Shown: in pieces, positions 16,660 through 25,742 of the stretch
Numbering within the stretch: the stretch's first letter is position 1
Layout of the letters: each line of letters starts with the position of its first letter
Origin: Burkholderiales bacterium PBB2
Lineage (GTDB): Bacteria; Pseudomonadota; Gammaproteobacteria; Burkholderiales; Burkholderiaceae_C
Length of the DNA stretch: 64,000 nucleotides
Reading direction: 5' to 3'
Assembly: GCA_002255955.1 (NCBI GenBank)
Contig: NKIM01000019.1
Coordinates: 48,412-112,411, forward strand
The notes under the pieces: generated by a model
Told to the model about the DNA's origin: nothing
The model's input: the letters and a program-made list of their open reading frames with translations, nothing else
Database searches by the model: none
Program-made: the position numbers and the translations under genes

Positions 16660-16702
16660 CCGTGGACTTTAACCATTGCAGCCCGTCATGTGGTGCCTGG
16701 GG

Positions 16703-18046
16703 TCAGCCCGCGCCCAGCACTCGGCCCTGTCGCACCCGCATCTGGATCTTGCTCAGCGCGTCCAGATCCTGGATCGGATTGGCCGGCAGCAGCAAGAAGC
16801 TGGCTTCGCAGCCGGGCTCGAAGCAGCCCAGCCGGCGCTTGGGGAAGAGCACATGGGGCGTGGTGATGGTGGCCATCTTGAGCAGCTGCGGGCGGCTGAT
16901 CACGCCCAGGCGGTCGAGGTTGCGCAACTCGCCCAGCACCGAGCCGTTGAACAGGTCGGAGCCCAGCAGCAAGGGCACGCCGGCCGCTTGCAGGGTGCGG
17001 AGATTGTCGGCCTGCTGGGCGCGCACCTTGGTCAGCTGCTCGGGCGGCATGCGGAACAGCTCGCTGGCCGCGGTGGCGGTGATCACGGCGACTTTGCGGC
17101 GGGCGGCCTCGGCGGCCATCTCGGGGCTGATGCGGTAGGTCTCGGCGCCCGTGCCTTCGAAGAAGTAGAGGCCGGGCAGGCGGGCGATCCAGTGCGCGCC
17201 GGCCTGCACGGCGATGCTGAAGTCCGCCGCCGTGTCGGCCTGGGCAATCACCAGCAGGCGGTCTTGCAAGGCTTTTTTGGCGATGGCGGCCGGCAGCTCA
17301 GGCTTCAGGCCCAGGCGGCCGAACTGCTTGGGGTCGGCATGGAGCTCGGGGCTTTCAGAGCGGCTGAGCATGAGCTTGAGCGCCTCGCTCTTGCGCGCCT
17401 GCACCAGTGGCCATTTCTTTTCGACCTGTTCCAGGCTGTCCATGACCAGCACGGTCTTGTCGATGTGGTCCTCGGGCTTGGGTTTGGGGCCAGGGGAATT
17501 CGGATCTTCGGCCAGCAGTTGGGCCAGGGGCTGGCCGTCAGACGACGTGATGCAGGCCGTCACAAACACAAGCTCGGGCCCGGCCGCCTGGGCGCCCGCG
17601 GCAGCCAGGGGACGCACGGCCCCGGCGCCCTTGGGCTCGGCGCATTGCATCAGGGCGTAGAACACGCCGTCGCGCAGATAGCCCTGGCCGTAGCGGCCCC
17701 AGGCCCAGGCGTTTTGCAGATTGTGGTTGTGGGCGTCGGCCAGGGGCGGGATCAGGAACTGACCCTTGAGGTTCATGCGCCGCTGGGCTTTTTTGATCTT
17801 CTGGCTGGTGAATTTGCCGTCTTTGACGTAAAGCGTGCCGCTGCGGAAGCCCTGGCCGTCGAACCACTCGGCGTTTTTCAGCTCCATGGTCACCGAGGCG
17901 CCGGGGCGCAGCTCGTCGGCGATGGGCGGCTGGGCCGAGCTGGGTGTGGCGAAGAGCGCGAGAGCCAGGGCGGCCGCGCCGGCGCCGGCCGGGCGAGGCA
18001 GGGGGCGGGGAGAAGCGAAGAACGAGGCGAGGGCAAATGCGGGCAT
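16703..18046 (-). CDS. Amidohydrolase-superfamily protein, exported
   Basis: A 447-residue putative metal-dependent hydrolase. The N-terminal HxH is present as H106 and H108 in ADAHNHN, and the late metal Asp is probably in LLLGSDLFNG. The ATG at 18046 gives a signal peptide-like start (SFFASPRPLP... LALALFATPSSA), so the protein is probably periplasmic; a GTG at 18079 is an alternative. A lysine or other ligands of well-studied amidohydrolases are not obvious, and the substrate is unknown. It is transcribed away from parE, with 87 bases between the two starts. Confidence 0.75.
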   Translation of the reverse strand: MPAFALASFFASPRPLPRPAGAGAAALALALFATPSSAQPPIADELRPGASVTMELKNAEWFDGQGFRSGTLYVKDGKFTSQKIKKAQRRMNLKGQFLIPPLADAHNHNLQNAWAWGRYGQGYLRDGVFYALMQCAEPKGAGAVRPLAAAGAQAAGPELVFVTACITSSDGQPLAQLLAEDPNSPGPKPKPEDHIDKTVLVMDSLEQVEKKWPLVQARKSEALKLMLSRSESPELHADPKQFGRLGLKPELPAAIAKKALQDRLLVIAQADTAADFSIAVQAGAHWIARLPGLYFFEGTGAETYRISPEMAAEAARRKVAVITATAASELFRMPPEQLTKVRAQQADNLRTLQAAGVPLLLGSDLFNGSVLGELRNLDRLGVISRPQLLKMATITTPHVLFPKRRLGCFEPGCEASFLLLPANPIQDLDALSKIQMRVRQGRVLGAG

Positions 18047-18133
18047 AGGCCGGGCATGGTAGCGAGTTTGAGAGTGCACACCTCAAGCCCGTTTTGCCGG
18101 GCGTCTCCCAGGCAAACCCTAGAATCCGCCCCC

Positions 18134-20143
18134 ATGGCCACCAAAGCTTCCTCCTCCTCCACCCCCAATTCCCCCTCCGCCACGCCCGGCAGCTATGGCG
18201 AGGGCTCGATCCGCGTGCTCAAAGGCCTGGAGCCGGTCAAGCAGCGCCCGGGCATGTACACCCGGACCGACAACCCCCTGCACACCATCCAGGAGGTCAT
18301 CGACAACGCGGCCGACGAGGCCCTGGCCGGTTTCGGCAAGCGCATCGACCTGATCCAGCACAGCGACGGTTCCATCTCCATCGCCGACGACGGCCGCGGC
18401 ATCCCCTTCGGCCTGCACCCCGAAGAGGGCGTGCCCGTGGTCGAGATCGTCTTCACTCGCCTGCATGCCGGCGGCAAGTTCGACAAGGGCTCGGGCGGCG
18501 CCTACAGCTTCTCGGGCGGCCTGCACGGCGTCGGCGTCAGCGTCACCAATGCCTTGGCCAAGCGCCTGGAGGTGACGGTCTGGCGCGGCGGCGAGGTGGC
18601 CAGCCTGGCCTTCGAGAACGGCGATGTGGTTGAGCCGGTCACGGCCCGCAAAGCTGAGCGCGGCGACCGCAAGCAGGGCACGACGGTGCGCGTCTGGCCC
18701 GATGCGAAGTATTTCGAGAGTGCCGAGCTGCCCAAGAACGAGCTGGTCCACCTGCTGCGCAGCAAGGCCGTGCTGATGCCGGGCGTCATCGTCACGCTGA
18801 CGAATGAGAAAACCGGCGATGTGCAGACCTGGTCCTACAAGGGCGGCTTGCGCGACTATCTGCAGCAGACCCTCACCACCGATCCACTGATCCCGCTGTT
18901 CGAGGGCGAGCAGTACGCCGGCCGCAGTGAGACCGAGAACTTCGCCGAAGGCGAGGGCGCTGCCTGGTGCGTGGCCTTCACTGAAGAAGGCCAGACCATG
19001 CGGGAGAGCTATGTCAACCTGATCCCCACGGTGGCCGGCGGCACGCATGAATCGGGTTTGAAAGACGGCCTGTTCGGCGCCATCAAGAGCTTCATCGAGC
19101 TGCACAGCCTGCTGCCCAAGGGCGTCAAGCTGATGCCGGACGATGTGTTCTCGCGTGCCTCCTTCGTGCTCTCGGCCAAGGTGCTGGACCCGCAGTTCCA
19201 GGGCCAGACCAAGGAGCGCCTGAACAGCCGCGACGCGCTGCGCCTGGTGTCCACCTATGTGAAGCCCGGCCTGGAGCTGTGGCTGAACCAGCATGTGGAG
19301 TTCGGCAAGAAGCTGGCCGAGTTGGTCATCAAGCAGGCGCAAACCCGCCAGCGCGCCTCGCAAAAGGTCGAGAAGCGCAAGGGCTCGGGTGTGGCCGTGC
19401 TGCCGGGCAAACTGACCGATTGCGAAAGCCGCGATCTGCTGCACAACGAGGTCTTCCTGGTCGAGGGCGACTCGGCTGGCGGCAGCGCCAAGATGGGCCG
19501 CAACAAGGAAACCCAAGCCGTGCTGCCCCTGCGTGGCAAGGTCTTGAACACCTGGGAGGTCGAGCGCGACCGCCTGTTCGCCAACAACGAGATCCACGAC
19601 ATCTCGGTGGCCTTGGGTGTGGACCCGCATGGCAAGAACGACTCGCCGGATCTGAGTGGCCTGCGCTACGGCAAGATCTGCATCCTGTCCGATGCGGACG
19701 TGGACGGTTCGCACATCCAGGTGCTGCTGCTGACCCTGTTCTTCCGCCACTTCCCCAAGCTGATCGAGACCGGCCACATCTTTGTGGCGCGCCCGCCGCT
19801 CTACCGCGTGGACGCGCCGGCGCGCGGAAAGAAGCCCGCCGCCAAGATCTACGCGCTGGATGAGGGTGAGCTCACCGCCACTCTCGACAAGCTGCGCAAG
19901 GAAGGCGCCCGCGAAGGCAGCTGGAGCATCAGCCGTTTCAAAGGCCTGGGCGAGATGAGTGCCGAGCAGCTCTGGGACACCACGCTCAACCCCGAGACCC
20001 GCCGCCTCAGCCCGGTCACCTACGGCGCGCTCGACCTGGGCGAGACCGAGGTGGCCATCAACAAGCTCATGGGCAAGGGGGAGGCCTCCTCGCGCCGTGA
20101 GCTGATGGAAATCCACGGCGACTCCGTCGAAGTGGACGTTTGA
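18134..20143 (+). CDS. parE: DNA topoisomerase IV subunit B
   Basis: A 669-residue type IIA topoisomerase ATPase subunit. It shows the GHKL ATP site (EVIDNAADEALAGF, DDGRGIPFG, GGLHGVGVSVTNAL), the transducer lysine region QTKERLNSRDAL, and the TOPRIM metal site with EGDSAGGSAKMGRN and ILSDADVDGSHI. The short length and absence of a GyrB-type insert, plus parC downstream, identify ParE rather than GyrB. The complex decatenates daughter chromosomes. The ATG at 18134 follows a Ser/Pro-rich leader. The reading frame stays open upstream only as the antisense of the amidohydrolase gene. A TAGAAT at 18120 may be the -10. Confidence 0.95.
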   Translation: MATKASSSSTPNSPSATPGSYGEGSIRVLKGLEPVKQRPGMYTRTDNPLHTIQEVIDNAADEALAGFGKRIDLIQHSDGSISIADDGRGIPFGLHPEEGVPVVEIVFTRLHAGGKFDKGSGGAYSFSGGLHGVGVSVTNALAKRLEVTVWRGGEVASLAFENGDVVEPVTARKAERGDRKQGTTVRVWPDAKYFESAELPKNELVHLLRSKAVLMPGVIVTLTNEKTGDVQTWSYKGGLRDYLQQTLTTDPLIPLFEGEQYAGRSETENFAEGEGAAWCVAFTEEGQTMRESYVNLIPTVAGGTHESGLKDGLFGAIKSFIELHSLLPKGVKLMPDDVFSRASFVLSAKVLDPQFQGQTKERLNSRDALRLVSTYVKPGLELWLNQHVEFGKKLAELVIKQAQTRQRASQKVEKRKGSGVAVLPGKLTDCESRDLLHNEVFLVEGDSAGGSAKMGRNKETQAVLPLRGKVLNTWEVERDRLFANNEIHDISVALGVDPHGKNDSPDLSGLRYGKICILSDADVDGSHIQVLLLTLFFRHFPKLIETGHIFVARPPLYRVDAPARGKKPAAKIYALDEGELTATLDKLRKEGAREGSWSISRFKGLGEMSAEQLWDTTLNPETRRLSPVTYGALDLGETEVAINKLMGKGEASSRRELMEIHGDSVEVDV

Positions 20144-20165
20144 ACCCGCCGAGACCGCCCAAGCC

Positions 20166-21200
20166 ATGAAAACCGTCTACAACGCACGCCATGCGGCGCA
20201 TGCAGCCACGCACGAGTTCTTCCGCGGCCGTCTGGTGCCCGCCTTCGAGGTGCCGGCCCGGGCCGACTATGTGCTGGCGGCCGTTCAGGCCGCCCAGCTC
20301 GGTGAGATCGTGGCGCCGGTGGACCATGGCCTGGCGCCGCTGGAGCGCGTCCATGCGCCGGCCTATCTGCGCTTTGTGCAAGGCGCCTGGGCCGAGTGGC
20401 AGGCCTTGGGCGGGGAGGGTGATGCCTTCCCCGCTGTCTGGCCGGTGCGCAGCCTGCGCAGCGATGTCGCACCGCGCAGCTTTGCCGCCCGCATGGGCCT
20501 GTACTCGATGGACAGCGGCACGCCGCTGACCGCCGGCAGCTGGGAGGCCGCCTACTGGGGCGCGCAAGCCAGCTTGACCGGCCTGGACCAGGTGCTGGGA
20601 GGCGAGCGCAGCGCTTATGTGCTGACCCGCCCGCCGGGCCACCATGCCGGGGCGGATTTCTTCGGCGGCTACTGCTTCGTCAACAACGCGGCAGTGGCGG
20701 CCCAGGCTGCGATTGATTCGGGCCTGCAGCGTGTGGCCATCCTCGATGTGGACTACCACCACGGCAATGGCACGCAGGCCATTTTCTACGAGCGTGCGGA
20801 CGTGTTTTACGCCAGCTTGCATGGCGATCCGCAGACGGAGTTCCCTTTCTTCCTCGGTCATGCCGAGGAGACCGGCGCCGGTGCCGGCCTGGGCTTCAAT
20901 GCCAACTTCCCGCTGCCGGCCGGTGCCAGCAACGAGGCCTGGTTCGCGGCGCTGGAGGCGGCGTTGGAGCGGCTGCAGGCCTATGCGCCCGAGCTGCTGA
21001 TTGTTTCCCTGGGCGTGGACACCTACGGCGGCGACCCGATCTCGCATTTCAAGCTGGACCGCCCCGAGTTCAGCCGTCTGGGCCAGCGCCTGGCGGCCTT
21101 CGGTGCCCGCACCCTGTTCCTGCAGGAAGGCGGTTATGCCACCGAGGCCATCGGTCACAACGTGGTGGCCGTGCTGCAAGGATTCGAGCCCCGGCCATGA
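20166..21200 (+). CDS. Histone deacetylase-like/acetylpolyamine amidohydrolase
   Basis: A 344-residue zinc deacetylase of the class II HDAC/acetylpolyamine amidohydrolase family. Zinc ligands D196 and H198 lie in DVDYHHGNG and D285 in SLGVDTYGG; catalytic H159-H160 lie in RPPGHHAGAD; the GGYA near the end carries the loop glycine repeat. Start MKTVYNARHAAH and the overall length match bacterial acetylpolyamine amidohydrolases, which release acetate from acetylputrescine or acetylspermidine. It follows parE by 22 bases and overlaps the GNAT gene by four bases. Confidence 0.88.
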   Translation: MKTVYNARHAAHAATHEFFRGRLVPAFEVPARADYVLAAVQAAQLGEIVAPVDHGLAPLERVHAPAYLRFVQGAWAEWQALGGEGDAFPAVWPVRSLRSDVAPRSFAARMGLYSMDSGTPLTAGSWEAAYWGAQASLTGLDQVLGGERSAYVLTRPPGHHAGADFFGGYCFVNNAAVAAQAAIDSGLQRVAILDVDYHHGNGTQAIFYERADVFYASLHGDPQTEFPFFLGHAEETGAGAGLGFNANFPLPAGASNEAWFAALEAALERLQAYAPELLIVSLGVDTYGGDPISHFKLDRPEFSRLGQRLAAFGARTLFLQEGGYATEAIGHNVVAVLQGFEPRP

Positions 21201-21736
21201 GCAACGCCGCGCCGCGCGTGCACCTGCGTCCGACCATGTTGTCGGACCTGGACTATGTCGTCTCCATCGAGCAGGACGGCGCCAACCGCCCCTTTATCAC
21301 GCCCTGGGAACGGGTGCAGCACGAGGGCGCGCTGCGCTTTCCCGATTCGCGCCACTTCATCATCGAAGCGGGGCCCGAGGCCACGCGCGCCGGTTTTGTC
21401 ATCCTGCAGGGCTGCCGCAACCCGCATGGCTCGGTCGAGCTCAAGCGCATCGTCCTGGGCCCCAAGGGCGCGGGCCTGGGCCGGCGCTCCGTGCGCCTGC
21501 TCAAGGCCCTGGCCTTCACCCAGCTCAAGGCGCACCGCTTCTGGCTGGACGTCAAGGCGCTGAACACGCGCGCGCTCAAGCTCTACGCCAGCGAGGGCTT
21601 TGTCGAAGAGGGCCGCCTGCGCGAGAGCGTGCGCGTCACCACCGAGGGCGCCGATGGCTATGACAGCCTCGTGGTGATGTCCTTGCTGGACCGCGAGTAC
21701 CAGGCCCGCGTGGCCCTGGGTGAGGAGGGCGTTTGA
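21197..21736 (+). CDS. GNAT-family N-acetyltransferase
   Basis: A 179-residue GNAT enzyme that transfers an acetyl group from acetyl-CoA. The fold is visible from VHLRPTMLSDLDYVVSIEQD, the coenzyme A loop region VLGPKGAGLGRRSVRLLKAL, and the C-terminal NTRALKLYASEGFVEEGRL typical of RimJ-like acetyltransferases. The acceptor is unknown. Its ATG overlaps the stop of the deacetylase-like gene (ATGA), so an acetylating and a deacetylating enzyme are translated together. Its own stop overlaps the TTG of the transglycosylase gene. Confidence 0.9.
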   Translation: MSNAAPRVHLRPTMLSDLDYVVSIEQDGANRPFITPWERVQHEGALRFPDSRHFIIEAGPEATRAGFVILQGCRNPHGSVELKRIVLGPKGAGLGRRSVRLLKALAFTQLKAHRFWLDVKALNTRALKLYASEGFVEEGRLRESVRVTTEGADGYDSLVVMSLLDREYQARVALGEEGV

Positions 21737-22440
21737 GCCACTCGCTCTGGATCATGGGGGTTTTGCTGATGGCCTTGGCCGCCCCGGCGCGCGCCGAGCT
21801 CTGGGGCTATATCGATGGCCAGGGCATGGCGCATCTGGCCGGCCATCAGGTCGACAGCCGCTACAGCCTGGTGCTGGGCAGTGCCCAGACGCAGCGCGAA
21901 GCGGCGGCGCAGACCCAGGTGCCGGGCAAGAGCGATGGCGGCCAGGGCTTGCTCACGTGGCTGGAGTTCGCGCCCGAGGTCAAGGCGGTGCAGCCGTTTC
22001 TGCGTGAGGCCGCGGCCCAGCATGGCGTCGATATGGAGCTGCTCAAGGCCGTGATCGCGGTCGAATCGGGCTACAAGCATGACGCCGAATCCAAGCGGGG
22101 TGCACTTGGCCTGATGCAGCTGATGCCCGATGCCGCGCGGCGCTACGGGCCGGTGCCGCGTTTGAGCCTGAGTAAGAACCAGCTGCTCGACCCCCGCACC
22201 AATGTCCTGACCGGCGCCAAGATGCTGGCCGACCTGATCAAACGCTTTGGCCGCATCGATGCGGCCCTGGCCGCCTGGAATGCAGGCGAGGGTGCTGTGC
22301 GCCGCCACAGCGGGCGCGTGCCGCCTTTCGCCGAAACCCAGGCCCATGTCCACCTGGTGCTGGAGCTGTACTGGGCCCTGCTGCAACACAGCATGCCGGC
22401 CCAAGCCCAGCACCTCAAGATTCACAAGAACGAACCCTGA
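21733..22440 (+). CDS. Soluble lytic transglycosylase-like protein (SLT domain)
   Basis: A 235-residue exported protein that should cleave peptidoglycan glycan strands. After a short signal peptide (IMGVLLMALAAPARA) comes a variable region, then the SLT core with catalytic E111 in VIAVESGYKHDA, KRGALGLMQLMPDAARRYG and LAAWNAGEGAV. The TTG at 21733 overlaps the upstream stop and has AGGAGG four bases before it; an ATG at 21754 is a possible shorter start that keeps the signal peptide. The next gene, parC, starts 13 bases later. Confidence 0.88.
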   Translation: MSHSLWIMGVLLMALAAPARAELWGYIDGQGMAHLAGHQVDSRYSLVLGSAQTQREAAAQTQVPGKSDGGQGLLTWLEFAPEVKAVQPFLREAAAQHGVDMELLKAVIAVESGYKHDAESKRGALGLMQLMPDAARRYGPVPRLSLSKNQLLDPRTNVLTGAKMLADLIKRFGRIDAALAAWNAGEGAVRRHSGRVPPFAETQAHVHLVLELYWALLQHSMPAQAQHLKIHKNEP

Positions 22441-22452
22441 CGACGATTCCGC

Positions 22453-24810
22453 ATGAGCCAGCAGACTTCCATTTTTGACAACCCGCCGCCGAACTCGGGC
22501 GGCGGCGGCAGCGGCGGCGCGGGTGACGGTGAAAACCTGACCCTGGGCCACTACGCCGAGCGTGCGTACCTCGAGTATGCGCTGAGCGTGGTCAAGGGCC
22601 GGGCCTTGCCCGATGTCTGCGACGGCCAGAAGCCGGTGCAGCGCCGCATCCTCTACACCATGGAGCGCATGGGCCTGTCTTACAGCGGCAACACCGGCGC
22701 CAAGCCGGTCAAGGGCGCGCGCGTGGTCGGCGATGTGATGGGTAAATTGCATCCGCACGGCGACCAATCGGTCTACGACGCCCTGGTCCGCATGGCCCAG
22801 GACTTCTCGCTGCGCTATCCGCTGATCGATGGCCAGGGCAATTTCGGCAGCCGCGACGGCGACGGCGCCGCCGCCATGCGTTACACCGAAGCGCGGCTGT
22901 CGCCGATCGCCCGCCTGCTGCTCGACGAGATCGACGAAGGCACGGTGGACTTCACGCCCAATTACGACGGCTCCACCCAGGAGCCGCGCCAGCTGCCGGC
23001 GCGCCTGCCTTTCGTGCTGCTCAACGGCGCCAGCGGCATTGCCGTGGGCATGGCCACCGAAGTGCCCAGCCACAATCTGCGCGAGGTCGCTGCGGCCTCG
23101 GTGGCTCTGCTGAAGAACGAGAACCTCAGCGATGAGGAGCTCTTCACTCTGCTGCCCGGCCCGGACTACCCCGGCGGCGGCCAGCTGATCAGCTCGGCCG
23201 ACGACATCCGCTCGGCCTACCTCAGCGGCCGCGGCAGCATGAAGCTGCGCGCGCGCTGGAAGATCGAAGACCTGGCCCGCGGCCAGTGGCAGCTGGTCGT
23301 GACCGAGCTGCCGCACGGCACCAGTGCCCAGCGCGTGCTGGAAGAGATCGAGGAGCTGTCCAACCCCAAGGTCAAGGCCGGCAAGAAGACACTCAGCCAG
23401 GAACAGCTGCAGCTCAAGGCCAGCCTGCTGGCAGTGCTGGACGGCGTGCGCGATGAATCGAGCAAGGACGCCGCTGTGCGTCTGGTCTTCGAGCCCAAGA
23501 GCCGCACGGTCGAGCAGCAAGACCTGATCACGACCTTGCTGGCCCACACCAGCCTGGAGACCTCGGCCTCGCTGAACCTGACCATGGTCGGCTCTGACGG
23601 CCGCCCGACGCAAAAAGGCCTGCGCCAGATCCTCAGCGAGTGGCTGGGCTTCCGCCAGACCACGGTGCAGCGCCGCACCCAGTTCCGCCTGGACAAGGTG
23701 CGCGACCGCATCCATGTGCTGGAAGGCCGGCAGCTGGTGTTGCTGAACATCGATGAGGTGATCCGCATCATCCGCAACGCCGATGAGCCCAAGCCGGCCC
23801 TGATCGAGCGCTTCCGCCTGTCCGAGCGCCAGGCCGAGGACATTCTTGAAATCCGCCTGCGCCAGCTGGCGCGCCTGGAGGCGATCAAGATCGAGCAGGA
23901 GCTCAAGAGCCTGCGCGAGGACGAGGCCAAGCTGGCCGACATCCTGGCCAACCCGAGCGTGCTCAAGCGCACCGTGATCAAGGAAATCGAGGCCGACGCC
24001 AAGCAGTACGGCGACGACCGCCGCACCCTGATCCAGGAAGAAAAGCGCGCCACGGCCGAGGTCAAGGTGGTGGACGAGCCGGTCACCGTGGTGGTCAGCA
24101 TGAAGGGCTGGGTGCGTGCGCTCAAGGGCCATGAGGTCGAGCCTGCAGCCCTGGCCTTCAAGTCGGGCGACCAGCTCTACGGCACCTTCCCCTGCCGCAG
24201 CGTGGACCCGCTGATCGTCTTCGGCAACAACGGCCGGGTCTACTCAGTGCCGGTGGCCATGCTGCCGGGCGGGCGCGGCGATGGTCAGCCCATCACCACC
24301 CTGATCGAGCTGGAAAGTGGCAGCCAGATTGCGCATTACTTCGCCGGCAGTGCCCAGCAGCGCCTGGTGCTGGCCGGCACCGGCGGCTTTGGTCTGATCG
24401 CCCAGGTGGGCGATCTGGTTGGCCGGCAAAAAGCAGGCAAGACCTTCCTCAGCCTGGAGGGTACGGAGCAGCCGCTGCCGCCGGCCGTGGTGCCGGCCGG
24501 TGAGGTGCTGGGCGTGCAGCTGGCCTGCCTGAGCTTGAACGGCCGCTTGCTGACCTATGGCCTGGACGAGCTCAAGCACCAACCCAAGGGCGGCCGCGGC
24601 CTGACCCTGGTGGACCTGGAGGACAAGGACGCGCTGCTCAGCGTGGCCGCCTTCACGCAAAGCTTGCAGGTGATCGGCACCGGCCGTGGCGCCAAGCCCA
24701 AGGAGGAAACCCTCAAGGGCGTGGGCCTGGCCAGTTATGCCGGCAAGCGCGCCCGCAAGGGCAAGCCGGTCGAGGCCTTCCAAAAGGTCTTGCGCGTGTT
24801 GGCGCCCTGA
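22453..24810 (+). CDS. parC: DNA topoisomerase IV subunit A
   Basis: A 785-residue DNA-cleaving subunit of topoisomerase IV. The catalytic tyrosine is Y144 in [11 protein letters not shown], with R143 beside it. The quinolone-determining region reads [12 protein letters not shown], so the position of E. coli Ser80 is Q105 and that of Glu84 is D109. The coiled-coil gate (600s nucleotides of core) and a C-terminal beta-pinwheel with repeated GGRGLTL-like blades follow. A Gly-rich linker ([13 protein letters not shown]) precedes the core. Its stop shares one base with the beta-lactamase start. It sits four genes after parE. Confidence 0.95.
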   Translation: MSQQTSIFDNPPPNSGGGGSGGAGDGENLTLGHYAERAYLEYALSVVKGRALPDVCDGQKPVQRRILYTMERMGLSYSGNTGAKPVKGARVVGDVMGKLHPHGDQSVYDALVRMAQDFSLRYPLIDGQGNFGSRDGDGAAAMRYTEARLSPIARLLLDEIDEGTVDFTPNYDGSTQEPRQLPARLPFVLLNGASGIAVGMATEVPSHNLREVAAASVALLKNENLSDEELFTLLPGPDYPGGGQLISSADDIRSAYLSGRGSMKLRARWKIEDLARGQWQLVVTELPHGTSAQRVLEEIEELSNPKVKAGKKTLSQEQLQLKASLLAVLDGVRDESSKDAAVRLVFEPKSRTVEQQDLITTLLAHTSLETSASLNLTMVGSDGRPTQKGLRQILSEWLGFRQTTVQRRTQFRLDKVRDRIHVLEGRQLVLLNIDEVIRIIRNADEPKPALIERFRLSERQAEDILEIRLRQLARLEAIKIEQELKSLREDEAKLADILANPSVLKRTVIKEIEADAKQYGDDRRTLIQEEKRATAEVKVVDEPVTVVVSMKGWVRALKGHEVEPAALAFKSGDQLYGTFPCRSVDPLIVFGNNGRVYSVPVAMLPGGRGDGQPITTLIELESGSQIAHYFAGSAQQRLVLAGTGGFGLIAQVGDLVGRQKAGKTFLSLEGTEQPLPPAVVPAGEVLGVQLACLSLNGRLLTYGLDELKHQPKGGRGLTLVDLEDKDALLSVAAFTQSLQVIGTGRGAKPKEETLKGVGLASYAGKRARKGKPVEAFQKVLRVLAP

Positions 24811-25742
24811 TGCGCCGCTCGTTTCTGAAGCGCGGCCTGGCCGGTGGCTCGCTGCTGCTGGGCTTGCCTGGGGCGCTGCATGCCGCGCCGGCCTGGCAGC
24901 CGCTGGACTTTGATGCAGCCTGTCGGGCCCTCGAGGCCCGGCTCGGTGGCCAGATCGGCGTGTTCGCGCTCGACACCGGCAGCCAGGCCCGCCTGGCCTA
25001 CCGGGCCGATCAGCGCTTTGCCATGTGCTCGACCTTCAAGCTGCTGCTGGCGGCCGCGGTGCTGGCGCGCATCGATGCCGGCCAGCTGCGGCCCGATCAA
25101 CGGCTGCGCTACGGCCCGCGCGATCTGGTGCCGCATGCGCCGGTGACGGGCGCTTTGCTGCAGGGCGGCTCGCAATCGGCCTCGCTGACGGTGGCCGCGC
25201 TCTGCGAGGCCATCCTGGTGCACAGCGACAACCCGGCGGCCAATTTGCTGCTGCCCCTGGTCGGCGGCCCGCCGGGCCTCACCCGGTTTGCCCGCGAGCA
25301 GGGCGATGTGATCACCCGGCTGGACCGCATCGAACCCGCACTCAACAGCAACGAGCCCGGCGACCCGCGCGACAGCAGCACGCCCGAGGCCTTTGTCGGC
25401 CTGCTGGACCGCCTCCTCGGCAGCGTCTTGTCGGACGAGCTGCGTCAGCAACTGCTGGTCTGGATGAATGCCTCCGAGACCGGCCTGCGCCGCCTGCGTG
25501 CCGGTGCGCCGCAGGATTGGCCGGCGGCCGACAAGACCGGCACCGGCGCGCGCGGCGCGGTCAACGATGTGGCGGTGTTCTTCCCGCCCCAGCGTGCGCC
25601 CATCCTGATGGCGGTGTTCATGAGTGGCTCCAGCCAGCCGCTGGCCGCCTTGGAGGCAGCCCATGCCGAGCTGGCCACGCGCGCGCTGGCGCAGCTGAGC
25701 CGGGACGGTGCCGCCGCTGTGGCGCCGCTCACCAGCTCTTGA
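24810..25742 (+). CDS. Class A beta-lactamase with Tat signal
   Basis: A 310-residue serine beta-lactamase. Motifs are all present: S74-T-F-K77 (Ambler S70xxK), S139-D-N (SDN130), E175 with N179 in RIEPALN (E166 and N170), and K242-T-G (KTG234). The signal [13 protein letters not shown] is a strong twin-arginine motif. A cysteine precedes the catalytic serine (Ambler 69), but position 238 is Gly, so the disulfide of KPC/SME-type carbapenemases is missing. The spectrum cannot be told from sequence. Its ATG overlaps the parC stop (TGATG), so expression probably follows parC. It converges on the CYTH gene with a 14-base overlap. Confidence 0.92.
   Translation: MRRSFLKRGLAGGSLLLGLPGALHAAPAWQPLDFDAACRALEARLGGQIGVFALDTGSQARLAYRADQRFAMCSTFKLLLAAAVLARIDAGQLRPDQRLRYGPRDLVPHAPVTGALLQGGSQSASLTVAALCEAILVHSDNPAANLLLPLVGGPPGLTRFAREQGDVITRLDRIEPALNSNEPGDPRDSSTPEAFVGLLDRLLGSVLSDELRQQLLVWMNASETGLRRLRAGAPQDWPAADKTGTGARGAVNDVAVFFPPQRAPILMAVFMSGSSQPLAALEAAHAELATRALAQLSRDGAAAVAPLTSS

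Noticed and set aside
16676..18133. Upstream extension of the parE frame to 1155 codons
   Set aside because: The added part is antisense to the amidohydrolase gene and has no parE homology; the ATG at 18134 is the family start.
18134..20143. GyrB instead of ParE
   Set aside because: Shorter, no GyrB insert, and parC lies in the same cluster.
24810..25742. Carbapenemase (KPC/SME-like) label for the beta-lactamase
   Set aside because: The disulfide partner Cys238 is missing (Gly), and no other diagnostic is visible.
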